Shown here one piece after another: positions 11,319 to 21,346 of a DNA stretch of 64,000 bases. Both the position numbers and the translations under genes were made by a program. The DNA is from Gracilaria domingensis. Taxonomy: Eukaryota > Rhodophyta > Florideophyceae > Gracilariales > Gracilariaceae. Numbering within the stretch: the first letter of the stretch is position 1; each line of letters begins with the position of its first letter. Below the pieces are notes generated by a model, which was not told the DNA's origin, did no database searches, and worked only from the letters and a program-made list of their open reading frames with translations. Location: assembly GCA_022539475.1 (NCBI GenBank), contig VCMS01000014.1, forward strand, positions 186,001-250,000, in the 5' to 3' direction.

Positions 11319-12546
11319 TTCTGGTTGGTGGGGTGCAGGGACAAGATGCTGCGGACGGATCGGATGGCGCGACTGATGATGGATGACGGAGGTGCGGCGT
11401 GTGTGCGACGCGCGAAGAGCATCATCGCATCGGAGCAGAGGCGGCGCATGCTGGACGCCCTCAGCGACGCGCGTGCTTGAAGATCGCCACAAAATCTGGC
11501 GGACACATGTGCTAATTTTTGTACACGTGGGCGCTGCTCCGTGGCACGCTTTCTCTGGTGTTGCGCCAAGTGCTGTTGTCTCCCCGCCATGTTTCACAGC
11601 TCACTTAATGCGGTAGCCTTATACCATCGTAAACGGAGAGCCATTGGAACGTAATTGCATCTATGATGGCCACGAGGAGGTCTCTGGATATGCCCCACAT
11701 GAAATATAAGAGAACATGAACGAACGTTCTGTGCTGTTTGACGTGCCGACGGTAACACTTTGGCAACATGAAACAGTCAGGTACGTGCCGTGGGCGTGGA
11801 ACACGATTGTCTTGTAGTGTGGAATACTTTGGTCGCAGACAAGCTCTCCTTGCCAGCGCTCGTCTTTTCTGCACCGTCCCAACCTTCAATTTTGTTCAAT
11901 CTCAGGACTCGCCAGCGAAGGATTCTACAACAAGTTTCTCATGACCCCTGTCTCTTGCGATGACAACGTCTTTCCCACTGGCGCGAGTTGTCATGAGGTT
12001 CTGAAGAGGGCCAATGGCGATTATGATTAATTGGTATGACGCTAATCAGGAAAAGATAAGGAGCAGCTCCAAGAGTCTTGAGCCAGGACATGATGTCTGC
12101 CAGGGAGATTACTAGTATGACGTTTTGTGCAAAGCTGCGCTTGCCGTGACGAATGATATAGAAAAAAAGCATCCGGGTATCTATCGGTGTCACGGGCCAT
12201 GACTCGTGGCTCGATGAAGAGAAGGGACAACACTTCGTTCTGGGGGATAGTTTACTCTAGCCTAAAGGTTTGGAAGTGATATTCGCTCAACACGCGATGC
12301 GCGGCGAGGGACCAATCAGTTGCAGAGCCAAGTGCAGTGACGCAGCCAATAGGCGCCAAGTGTCGCATTTCCGGCATCAAATAACACAGGTGGCCGTCCT
12401 AACTTGTTCCCTGCGGCATCACGTCTGAAGTTGAGAGTCTGAAGCCATCGCCGGGGCAAGCAGCGCAGGGAAAAACGATTCTGCAACGGGGGGCTGCAAA
12501 AACACGTAGCCATTCTCTCAAGTGGTGAAGATCGCGGAGACAAGAC
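11319..12546. other. Intergenic between divergent Tim17-family gene and aldolase
   Basis: No gene is seen. CCAAT-type motifs occur at about 12312 (GACCAATCAG) and 12350 (GCCAATAGG), 200-240 bp before the aldolase start, and may belong to its promoter. The first 200 bp are probably 5' UTR and promoter of the Tim17-family gene. Confidence 0.5.
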
Positions 12547-13656
12547 ATGGCGGACAGCAAGTACGGCGACGTGCTGAAAGCGAGCGTGAGACACTTGACG
12601 CAACGCGGAAAGGGCATTCTCGCCGCCGACGAATCAACGGGGACCATAGGAAAGCGTCTCGCAACGCTCTCGCTCGAAAACACAGAGGAAACGCGAAGAG
12701 CACTACGCGAAATATTCATCTGCGCGCCCGGCAACGAAGAGGCGTACGCCGGGATCATCCTGTTCAAGGAAACGCTGTATCAAAGCGACAGCGGCGGCAC
12801 GCCATTCGTGCAAATCCTCAACGAAAAGCGCATCCTGCCCGGCGTGAAGGTGGACACGGGGCTGAGGGCGGTGCGCGAGTCGGCGGGCGAAACGACGACA
12901 GACGGGCTGGACGGGCTGGGCGAACGGTGCGCGGCGTACTTTGCGCAAGGCGCGCGCTTCGCCAAATGGAGAGCGGCGCTGCGGATCGACGTGGACAGGG
13001 GACTGCCCACCGACGGCGTGGTGCGAGCCAACGCGGCGCAGCTGGCCAAGTACGCGCGCGTGGCGCAGCGCGAGGGGCTGGTGCCCATCGTGGAGCCTGA
13101 AATCCTGATCGACGGCGCGCACGGGCAGGCCGTGAGCGCGGCGGTGGCGGAAACGGTGCTGCGCGCGGTGTACAAGGCGCTGGCGGCGGAGCAGGTGGCG
13201 CTGCAGCTGACGCTGCTCAAGCCCATGATGATCATGGCGGGCGGCAGCAGCGGCGAGCGCCAGCGCGCGACGGCCGAGCAGGTGGCGCGCGCGACGCTGC
13301 GCACGCTGCGGCGCGCCGTGCCGGCGCAGGTGGCCGGCGTGGTGTTCCTGTCCGGCGGCATGGGCGAGGCCGAGGCGACGCGCAACCTCAACGCGCTCGC
13401 CGTGCTCGGCGCGCGCGAGGCGGCGCCGTGGCACCTGTCGTTCAGCTTTGGGCGCGCGCTGCAGCACTCGGCCATGGCGGCGTGGGGCGGCGACGCGCGC
13501 AACGCGGCGCGCGCCATGCAGGTGGCCGCCGCCGTGGCGCGCGCCAACGCGCGCGCGCAGCGCGGCGCGTTTGACGGCGCGCACCCCGCGCGCGACGGCG
13601 GCCGCCTGTACGAGCGCTTCCGCGGCTGGCGCGGCGCCGACCCCGCCGCCGTGTGA
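12547..13656 (+). CDS. FBA: Fructose-bisphosphate aldolase, class I
   Basis: The 369-aa product is full length for class I aldolase (usually about 355-365). The enzyme reversibly splits fructose-1,6-bisphosphate into dihydroxyacetone phosphate and glyceraldehyde-3-phosphate in glycolysis and gluconeogenesis. Family residues are all present: GKGILAADES at 21-30, GVKVDTG with Lys101, FAKWRA with Lys140, IVEPEI with Glu183/Glu185, and the Schiff-base Lys225 in LLKPMMIMAGG, plus FLSGGMGEAEAT and the LSFSFGRALQ phosphate-binding stretch. No transit peptide precedes the domain, so a cytosolic form is likely. The C-terminus ends in DPAAV rather than the usual Tyr. G+C content climbs strongly from 5' to 3' within the gene; third codon positions in the second half are almost all G or C. 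Confidence 0.96.
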   Translation: MADSKYGDVLKASVRHLTQRGKGILAADESTGTIGKRLATLSLENTEETRRALREIFICAPGNEEAYAGIILFKETLYQSDSGGTPFVQILNEKRILPGVKVDTGLRAVRESAGETTTDGLDGLGERCAAYFAQGARFAKWRAALRIDVDRGLPTDGVVRANAAQLAKYARVAQREGLVPIVEPEILIDGAHGQAVSAAVAETVLRAVYKALAAEQVALQLTLLKPMMIMAGGSSGERQRATAEQVARATLRTLRRAVPAQVAGVVFLSGGMGEAEATRNLNALAVLGAREAAPWHLSFSFGRALQHSAMAAWGGDARNAARAMQVAAAVARANARAQRGAFDGAHPARDGGRLYERFRGWRGADPAAV

Positions 13657-13951
13657 CAGCAGCAGAGCGCGTGACGACTATCCTTAGATACTCTCTCTCT
13701 TGCTGTTCGCTGCGCGCTCTCGCTACGTGCACAGGTATATGGCTCGTGAATCGCTACGTGTACACGTCGCGGCGCCACGTGTGCCGCGTGGGGGAGCTCC
13801 CCTTCCGCTGGTTGATCTCTCTCTCAGAATCTCTTATATCTATTCTAGCTTTCGCTGCGCTTCGCTGCGCTTTCGCTGCGCTTCGCTGCGCTTTCGCTGC
13901 GCTTCGCTGCGCTTTCGCTGCGCTTCGCTTCGCTGCGCTTCGCTGCACTCC
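13657..13951 (+). promoter_or_regulatory. Short spacer/promoter with tandem repeats ahead of the ChuX-like gene
   Basis: The 295-bp spacer between the aldolase stop and the next ATG contains a TC-rich stretch and ends in a tandem array (13850-13946) that stops right at the ATG. The downstream gene's promoter and 5' UTR must fit in here. Confidence 0.5.
13850..13946. repeat. 21-bp tandem repeat built from TTCGCTGCGC
   Basis: Four to five copies of a 21-bp unit (TTTCGCTGCGC followed by TTCGCTGCGC) run head to tail, the last one degenerating into TTCGCTTCGCTGCG. The array ends 5 bp before the ATG at 13952, so it is probably transcribed as 5' UTR. An in-frame reading would give Arg-Cys-Ala-Ser-Leu repeats, which I regard as non-coding. 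Confidence 0.9.
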
Positions 13952-14545
13952 ATGGCGCGCGCGTTCCTGCCCGCGCCGCCGCCGCTCGCGCCGCGCGCGC
14001 CGCGCGCGCCGCTCGCGCCGCGCGCGCCGCTCGCGCCGCGCGCGCGCACGTGCCGCGCGCGCGCGCGCGCGTGCGCGCGCGCGCCGTCGCGCTCGGCGGC
14101 GCTGCAGGCGTTCATCGCGTCGGCGCGCGACCTGGGCACGCTGCGCTTCGTGGCCGTCAACGCGGGCGTGGTGCTGGAGACGGTGGGGCGGCTCGACTAC
14201 GCGCTGTCCGCCTTCTCGCTGCCGGCGCGCGGCGACTTTGTGACGCTGTCGTCGCCCGACCGGCTGTTCGAGTGCCACATCAACGCGTCCGCGCTGCACG
14301 CCATCGCGCTGTCGCGCGAGCGCGCCAAGAGCGGCGCGCACCACATCTACGTGCTGCGCCTGCTGGACGCCGCCGACCGCCCGCTGCTGTCGTGCATGCT
14401 CATGTGGGACCCGTCACGCGGCGCCGGCCACTACCTCGCCGGCGCCGTCGACGCCTTCACGCGGCTCAGCGAGCGGTACGGCGCGCGCTTTGCGCTCCCC
14501 CCGCCCGACGCCGCGCCCGACGCCGCGCCCGACGTCGCGCAGTAA
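13952..14545 (+). CDS. ChuX/HutX-like (heme-utilisation fold) protein with organelle leader
   Basis: A 197-aa protein. The first about 48 residues are Ala/Arg/Pro repeats without acidic residues, like an organelle transit peptide. The rest (RFVAVNAGVVLETVGRL, then GDFVTLSSPDRLFECHIN, HAIALSRERAKSG, IYVLRLLDAADRPLLSCM, VDAFTRLSERYG) follows the order of blocks in bacterial ChuX/HutX heme-handling proteins (hydrophobic strand with Leu-Glu, G-x-F-x-L, His-Ile and Ile-Ala-Leu, then a strand with D-x-x-G/R-P, then an amphipathic helix). Membership of that fold is a judgement by eye; heme binding is not shown. The ATG at 13952 was chosen because upstream sequence is a tandem repeat. An Ala-Pro-Asp repeat closes the protein. 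It lies 295 bp after aldolase on the same strand. Confidence 0.6.
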   Translation: MARAFLPAPPPLAPRAPRAPLAPRAPLAPRARTCRARARACARAPSRSAALQAFIASARDLGTLRFVAVNAGVVLETVGRLDYALSAFSLPARGDFVTLSSPDRLFECHINASALHAIALSRERAKSGAHHIYVLRLLDAADRPLLSCMLMWDPSRGAGHYLAGAVDAFTRLSERYGARFALPPPDAAPDAAPDVAQ

Positions 14546-14618
14546 AATCACGCCGCCGTCACACGCGCCGCTCTTTCGTTACGCCGTTTCCCTTCGCATC
14601 GCATCGCCGCCTTGCCCT

Positions 14619-14650
14619 CGCGCGCGCGCGCGCGCGCGCGCGCGCGCGCG
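14619..14650. repeat. (CG)16 run
   Basis: Thirty-two bases of strictly alternating C and G, about 94 bp upstream of the RWP-RK start codon. Such runs are the classic Z-DNA-forming sequence. Confidence 0.9.
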
Positions 14651-14743
14651 AGGAGAAAGCAGCCGAGGCGCAGCCGCCTTCAAGTCGCCGCCGCCGCCGC
14701 GCAAGCCGCCCGCGCACAGCCCGCCCGCTCGCGCCGCGCCGCC

Positions 14744-14950
14744 ATGCCGCCGTCCGGCCTCACCCTCGCGCAATGCGAGCAGCTCTTCCACCTGCCCGTC
14801 GCGCACGCCGCGCAGCGTCTCGGCGTGTCGCGCCCCACCATCTCCAAGGTGCTGCGCCGCCACGGCATTGCGCGCTGGCCCTTCCGCAAGCTGCAGGCGC
14901 AGGCGCGCCATCGCTCGGCCGCGTCGGCCGCGCCGCCCATCGCCCCGGCT

Positions 14951-15002
<52 letters not shown>

Positions 15003-15904
15003 TGCCGCACCTCGCGCGCCGTCGTCAGCACGCGCGCGTTCGCACCTCCGCGAACCGCAGCAGGCCCGACCGCTCGCCGCGCGCCGCCGCGCAGCGCCGC
15101 GCGCCTGGCGCCGGTCGCCGCCGCGCGCGCCGCGCGGCTTCTGGCGCTTCGTCGCGTCCGTCTTCGGGCGCTTCTTCGCGCTCCAAGCAGGCTGTGTCGA
15201 TCGCTCCTTCCCCATTGCGTGCTGCCTCGGTCAAGTCTAACATACACAAGTCGTTACTCACTGCTCTGCATCCACCCCCTGATCCTCAGCCCCCATCTCC
15301 GCACCCACGGCCGTCAGTGCAGCACACCGCTTCCGCAATTGTCATCGAGACGCCGCCGTCTTCGCCGTCCACTCAGCACACGCAGCGTGCCGTGGACACC
15401 TCTCCCATCCGAGCGTTGGCACTGGCGCACATGCGCTCACAGTCGCTGCTGCCGCCGCCGCCGCCGCCGCCGCCAGTGCCGCCAATGCCGCAGTCCCCAC
15501 CATCGTCGTGTGCAACGTCCCCGTCTCACTCAGCGCCCCACACGCCCCGTGCTCCCAGTCCGCCGCTAAACCACGATCCGTTCACGACGTGGCCGCCGTG
15601 CGACATGTGGGGCCCGCCGCGCCCGTCGCGACCGTCTAGTGCCAAGGCTGTGTTTGGCGGCGCCTGGACTCGTGGTGTGTTTACTGGTGGTCAGGAGGGG
15701 GTCCACTTTCAGTTCCTTTCTCCTGGTGAGCGTGTCTGTACTCCAAGGCTATCGCAGAATGCTAGCGCGGACTGTGCCGCCTTTGAACAGATTGCTCAAC
15801 GTCACGACGATGATCTCATCATTCAATTCGGGGACATCTGCGAAGGTTTCTATGACTCTGATCTGCTGGGCTTCCAGTCGCCGAGTGTGTTCTACGAGCG
15901 TTGA
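14744..15904 (+). CDS. RWP-RK domain transcription factor
   Basis: A 386-aa protein that opens almost at once with an RWP-RK DNA-binding domain: LTLAQCEQLFHLPVAHAAQRLGV then SRPTISKVLRRHGI and the name-giving RWPFRK at residues 44-49. RWP-RK factors act in the nucleus and in plants and algae control nitrogen responses (NIN-like) or gamete and egg fate (RKD-like). The domain sits at the extreme N-terminus and no PB1 or GAF region is seen, closer to the short RKD/MID type in layout, but subfamily is not decided. Behind the domain are a run of about 18 Pro (CCG repeat, around 14950-15003), an Arg/Ala-rich basic stretch, a Ser/Pro-rich region with a second poly-Pro (near 15450), and a normal-composition C-terminus with acidic DDDLIIQFGDICEGFYDSDL, possibly an activation region. 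The ATG at 14744 lies in GCCGCCATG. Confidence 0.88.
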
Positions 15905-17878
15905 CGGAAACTGCGAGGCGCACTGCGCGGCACACGCGTCAGCACCAATCACAGCGCGGGCGCGGTCTTTCCGTTTGCCGTTGGCGCGCATGTGCGCATT
16001 TCCCGCGTCATGCGCGCGCGCGTGTCTGCCGATTTTTCAGTCGCACGCATTTCCCTTCAATATTCAGCGACGTGTCGTCACGTTCAAACTGTGCCGCTCA
16101 TTGGCCGCCTTTGTCAAGACCAGTATACGTATCATGCCTAGACGCTCATACTCATACTCCCGCCCTAATTCCTCCCGCCTTGCATGGCGCTCCACCAGCG
16201 CTTGCGATCGCTGTTTCTCACCGGCGCGCGCTTGACGCGTCCATGTGGCTGTCCTGACCAGGGCCCCGATTGATCCTGTCCACACGGCCTGTGGTGCTTG
16301 TTGTGGTTTGTTTGTGCTGCTTGTGCCTCCTGTAAAACCTCGCAATCCTCTCCACAGACAATATGTCAAACGCTCGATTAAAGCTGGAGAACTACTGCAT
16401 GATCGTAGGCCAGTTTGACGGAAATATCCCGCGCCTCACTTTCAAAATGCGCTATGTGATCCAACTCGCCGGTGCAACGGTAGAGAAGCTTGTATTTCTC
16501 TTTCTCTGTTGCTGTTGTGTTCATTGCCTCTTTGATCTGAGGCCAGCAACTTACAGATATACACTCAGCTATGAATCATGTCATAGTGCAGACAATCGCG
16601 CAGAGTATCGGCGATTACGGCGTAAGACCTTTGGTTCTGCTAGGAAGAGAAGCTCATGAATACTGCCCGAGTATCCTACTTCCTGCTATCTTAAGAGGAG
16701 GCATGTTAATATCCAACTGCTTTGTTGATACCCGCGTCCGAAACATCTTGAAAACAAGTGTCGATCGTCTGCTACCGTGTTACACTTGTGCATAAACTGA
16801 GTACTAAGCTACGCATATGATGACTTCGACACGCCTTCGAATACACTGCCGCGCAGTGCTGTTACAGAACACGACCTAATAGTAATAGTGCTGAACGCGT
16901 CGCAACAGCTGCAAGTGTATAACAGCAGCAACATTTAGGGTCTGGGTTATAACACCACGTTACTAAGGAGTGCACATAATACTGACATGTACGTTCACAA
17001 CTCCCGTGACATTTATGCTGTGCAGCATACTGCACATCAATGCAGAGAGAAGCAGTCCGAACGCCAAAAAAGCTGATATTAGAGCCAGTTGATTTGGGAA
17101 AACTCAGGAGGAAGGCAAACGATCCTCAATGATCTCACTGTCCAAAGAAAATGCTTTGCAAACTGGGCAAAACACAAATGCTGATCTGAAGCTGCCCTGG
17201 ACTGTAACTTTAGAGAAAACTTTATCAAAGGTAATCAAAGTGATACTGTTCGAAGGAAATGTCATGTACAGCGCTTTTGAAATGCGCTGCATGTTCGAAA
17301 CTGGGAAACGCCAAAGAGAGAAACACATGTTTCTTCTGCTCCTTTCCACTATTTTCACGGCCATCGAGTTTTTGTTCTTAGGAGTCAAGCAGCCGAGTAG
17401 GTCCTGCAGAGTGCTTCGGTCACAACTTAATCAACGGTTGATCTTGCCATTTGTGAAAATGTTACAAATATTGCATCTGGTTTTCAAAACCCCTAAAGAC
17501 AAACAAACATTTTGTCTATTGTTTAACGCGCGGGTGTAAACTTGCCCTAAATTGCCCGCGCTTGGCATGTATAGAACAAACAGGATCTGTGTGCGATTAT
17601 ACCTGTATCAGTGCTGACCGAGTTCATTGGTAGAGATTTTTGGGAGTAGAAAGTATATTCAGCGAGTGGCTGCCTCACCATGGGAGTTGAGAGACAGGAA
17701 ACAGATCCAGGTTGTAGTACATGACAACGCATGCGTTAAACCATATTGCGAAACAATACGGAGAGCTTCATGCGACAGGCAGCGTTCCAGACAATGTCGT
17801 GAGACGTAGTTCCCACAGCTCTGCATGAAGGTAAAATTTCTCGTGAGTCCTTCTGAGGTTTCAACGACCGGTGTATAT

Positions 17879-17909
17879 CGTGATATGCATCGCCAAGCAT
17901 CATATCACG
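17879..17909. repeat. Inverted repeat, 9-bp arms
   Basis: CGTGATATG and CATATCACG flank a 13-nt loop. It is intergenic and of unknown function. Confidence 0.7.
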
Positions 17910-18025
17910 AGATTTGCAGAGGCTTCCTGGGGAGCCAACCGACTTGATAAAGATGAGAGGCCATTTTAGGGAACGGGTACCTTTACAAAAAACCCTCGGT
18001 GTTCACAGAAAATTGCAAATGGACA

Positions 18026-18042
18026 CGGTAGCAGTGCTACCG
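18026..18042. repeat. 17-bp palindrome CGGTAGCAGTGCTACCG
   Basis: Perfect 8-bp arms around a single G, in intergenic DNA. Confidence 0.75.
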
Positions 18043-19264
18043 TAGCACAAGTCAATAGAAGGTTCAAAAATCAGAAAGCGCTCAAAAAGTTTCATGTTTC
18101 GGGGTCGTCGTTGCCAATTGCGATGCGACTATCCTGATTGGTGGTCCATCGAAAGGTGGCAAAATTGACAGTGAATGTGGTTAAGCTGGCCCAAGAGACG
18201 CTTGCCAGGGCGCTTCGATCAGCACTCTGTGCGCTGAAATACGCTGAACTCACAGCGGGGATTGGTGCGCCCTTCGCGGCTCAAGACCCGGAAAGTCATT
18301 TAACGCCCACACGGGCGCGCCTCCGGACTCAGGAAGACGCTCAAGTTAACGAGACTACCGGTAAACCTGCCGCCTGCCTGTAAAACTCTGAATGCTACAT
18401 CGTAAATGGGTCTCCAATTAGCTACATTTAAGCAGCGGACCAATAGACGATCACCGGTGAACGATTTTCTCATTCTTCTTCCTGGCTTTCACTCCTCGCT
18501 GTGGGGAGGTAAGCGAATGAAGATATCTTGCGCTTTGTAATAGTATATCTCTTCGCCGGTGACCACAATAAGAGCAGCGAGATTTCTTGGCAAATGCAAA
18601 AGATAAATAAGTAAAAGTCCTCGTTGACAGAACGCAGGTGAGAACAAAAGCGTCTCAGGTTTCAAAATTTTCTTGCGGACCAAAGAGGTAGTTGGCAAAG
18701 GAGCATAGTACAACTGCAGACCTCCAGGAAAGCGTCACGGTTACTGGGGTCTTGCGGCAATCTCCAAAAGTTGTGTGAAATACATGCGGGAGCTTATAGC
18801 AGAGAAAGAACCAAAATGGAGTCGTACACATCTAGAAGACAATGTCGTGCTCACAATGCTTTTTCAAAGTTGATCATTGATAGATTTGAAGGGCCTGTTG
18901 TCTTTTGTTAACATCCTAGAACTATTGCTCTCATCTAAGGTCATTACGCTGATGGCTTGAGAAATAGATAGCCTGAAGCGTGTAGTGGTCAGTTTGCGGT
19001 AGAAGAGATAGGAAGCGACTGGCAATGCTGGGTAGATCTCCGAACGGATTCCTTCGTTGTCTTGGAAATGGAATCTTCACACTACGTTCTGAGAAGATAG
19101 GGTTAAAACGCTACAGGTATTTGTGACGTGCAACTGTTTGGGCCTTTCCTCGCAACGACCACACCGTTATCGAACCTGGTATGTGAATTCACTAATGCAC
19201 TCCTAAAAGGCGTAGATTCCTTGAAAGCTGCTGCAACTTGCAGCTTGGCTGGCAGGAGTTCGGG

Positions 19265-19510
19265 TATTCTTGAAAACCTCATTGATTGAACTAAATTTAA
19301 TTTAACCATCTACTTGAACTCATTAATTAAACTTCTCAAGAAAGATATAGAAAAGTAGTAGTTTAATCATTTAGTTGAACTCATTAATTACTATTCTTGA
19401 AACATTTTAATGTTAGTTTTTTATTTTTCAACATTTATTTAAGAGACGATACTGCATTAATTAAATTAATTCATCCATTAACCAATACCAACTGTATAAA
19501 TTAAACCTTT
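19265..19510. repeat. AT-rich patch with a duplicated TTGAACTCATTAATTA motif
   Basis: The sequence is dominated by A and T. TTGAACTCATTAATTA occurs twice, near 19314 and 19374, about 60 bp apart and each followed by a TTCT/CTTG context, suggesting an old imperfect tandem duplication. Confidence 0.7.
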
Positions 19511-21053
19511 CAACAAGAGCAATCAGTTTGAATGGTGACCGTTGCCAAGCTTGACATCGTTCGAAAGTTTTCAAAATTTGAATGCTGCCTTCCCTACTGT
19601 CAAGGCTATGGACTCCATAGCACGGGCTCCATACTATGGTGTATACAGCTGTGCTGCTATGGACTAGCGCAACGAGCGCAGAGCTGCAAACAGACGCGAT
19701 AGTTTTTGCGGCGTGATCATCGTCCAGAAATTATACTGGACCCAGTGGGCCGTCGTGGTAGAGTTAGTCAAAATTGAATTGAACGGCTTTTTCCCTAAAA
19801 CCGGAGTGAAGTGCTCGGACGCATACCTCTACATGAATGCAATTGGTGCATATGCGTTTCGCACCACTTCTCCCACACATTTTTCTAGGTGTGAGGACAA
19901 CACGCCTAACAGGTTACATCGCGGATGCAACCACCCAATGTCATTGATACGAACCGTTGGTTCCGAAGCTTTAGAAGAATCTGTGCTTTAACGACATGGA
20001 TGCATCCATATTGAAGTTTCTTACACTCCCCAGGGACGTACGCACTAGTGAGCTTATCCATCTTTGGTTTCGTAAAAACTTTTTTCTTCTGCATGCTTGG
20101 ATACTGCATCAAAACGCCCAGAACACCACTGCATCAATACGTCCAGCACACCAGTACAAATCGATCAATAACCACAACCTCCGTTTTCAGAAGCAAGGTT
20201 GCTATCACCGCAATATCTTGACAGGACTGCAATGGAAGTTTCAGCCAAACTTTGTTTCTCTGGACCTATATGAGAATGAATGCAATGATCGTCGATTGAT
20301 GCCGCTTCCAAGTACTGGCCTACTCCTGTTGAGACGCGCTATAGCTCTGCTGTTAGTTTTGGCTTTCGTATCCATGAGAGGCCGTATCTCCACCAAAGCA
20401 TGCACGTTGGACGGGCCTTCAGCTAGTCGCCTCCGTCGTCCCGAACCATTTTTCGTTCTCTTTCCGGTCGAACCAGAGTCCTTTTCGAGGAGATCTTATT
20501 CTGTGCGTCTGACTCATTCAGAGGCCTTTATTCGACATTCTATGTTCTCAGTTCTCTTTCATCATAGCTCTACTTTTTCTCACACACGGATAGAGTGTGT
20601 GATAGTTTAGATTTTGTTAACAAGAGAGAGGTTCTGACCGGTGATTGTGGTCGGAGCGCACTTTGCTGCCCACGGCTAGTTGTGAGCAACGAAACAGAGG
20701 CATTGGTTAGCGCAGGGTAAAGCATTTTAAATTGAGGGGCGGCGATCGTTTTGAGCGTGATTACAAGAAAACGAACCTAAGCAGTTGTGTGGAAGGAGCA
20801 AATGTTTGAGTCATCACGTTTCCTTAAAAGGTCGAGAACAGTCTGTAGGCTCTGTGAATAGTGCTGTGTCCCCAAACATAATCGCCGACGCTATTAGAAA
20901 GGCGGAATACCAAGTTTTCGCTTCCCAGAGAAGGAAGATCATCGTTTTAATAATCTCTTGATTATCAAGAAATGCTGGTTACCATCGGCTCCGTCAGAAA
21001 CGAAGCATTAAATCATGTATTTTGCTTCTTCGCCACTGGCAAGTCTTGCAGTA

Positions 21054-21335
21054 TGTTGTAGAATGTAGTACTTGGCTTAGGATAGACTTCAATAAACGCA
21101 GTGTTGATTTATCGGGATGACTCGGCTTGACTTCTCTCTTCCATCAAACCAAGTCTCTATAGCTTCCTTATATACTGTTTTGTAATTGTTCTAAACGTTT
21201 CTAGACTCATAAACATATTTTTTCTACTATATAACATAAACATATTCTAGATAGATCCTTATAGAACTTTCTAGACGGTTCTAGATCAATAAAGTTTCTA
21301 GTTGCTTCTAAAGCTTCCAAGAAGCATTTTCAACA
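21054..21335 (-). repeat. 3' LTR of the Copia element
   Basis: It matches 25406-25684 almost base for base. It contains AATAAA-like signals and repeated TTCTAGA motifs. The purine tract lies immediately inside on the element strand. Confidence 0.95.
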
Positions 21336-21346
21336 CCTCCTCTCAA

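Larger units (their letters stand above)
15905..21053. other. Gene-poor stretch with short palindromes and an AT-rich repeat
   Basis: I see no gene in 5.1 kb. The frames at 17129-17539 (+), 17104-17388 (-) and 19996-20610 (+) lack domains. The stretch holds inverted repeats at 17879-17909, 18026-18042 and 19606-19620, and an AT-rich patch at about 19265-19510. Composition falls from G+C-rich near the RWP-RK gene to AT-rich near the Copia element. Confidence 0.5.

Noticed and set aside
12703-13778. Long open frames antisense to aldolase (293 and 332 aa)
   Set aside because: They arise from the lack of AT-rich stop codons in G+C-rich DNA; translations are Arg/Ala/His-rich without family features, while the sense frame is a full aldolase.
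14050-15569. Alternative plus-strand frames of 359-396 aa across the ChuX-like and RWP-RK genes
   Set aside because: Low-complexity Arg/Ala/Pro translations overlapping two better supported frames.
17104-17539. Overlapping frames on both strands (94 and 136 aa)
   Set aside because: Neither shows a domain or a convincing start; one may be chance. Could be a fossil fragment but nothing identifies it.
19996-20610. 204-aa plus frame
   Set aside because: No domain, poor composition and no conserved motif; possible by chance in this length of DNA.
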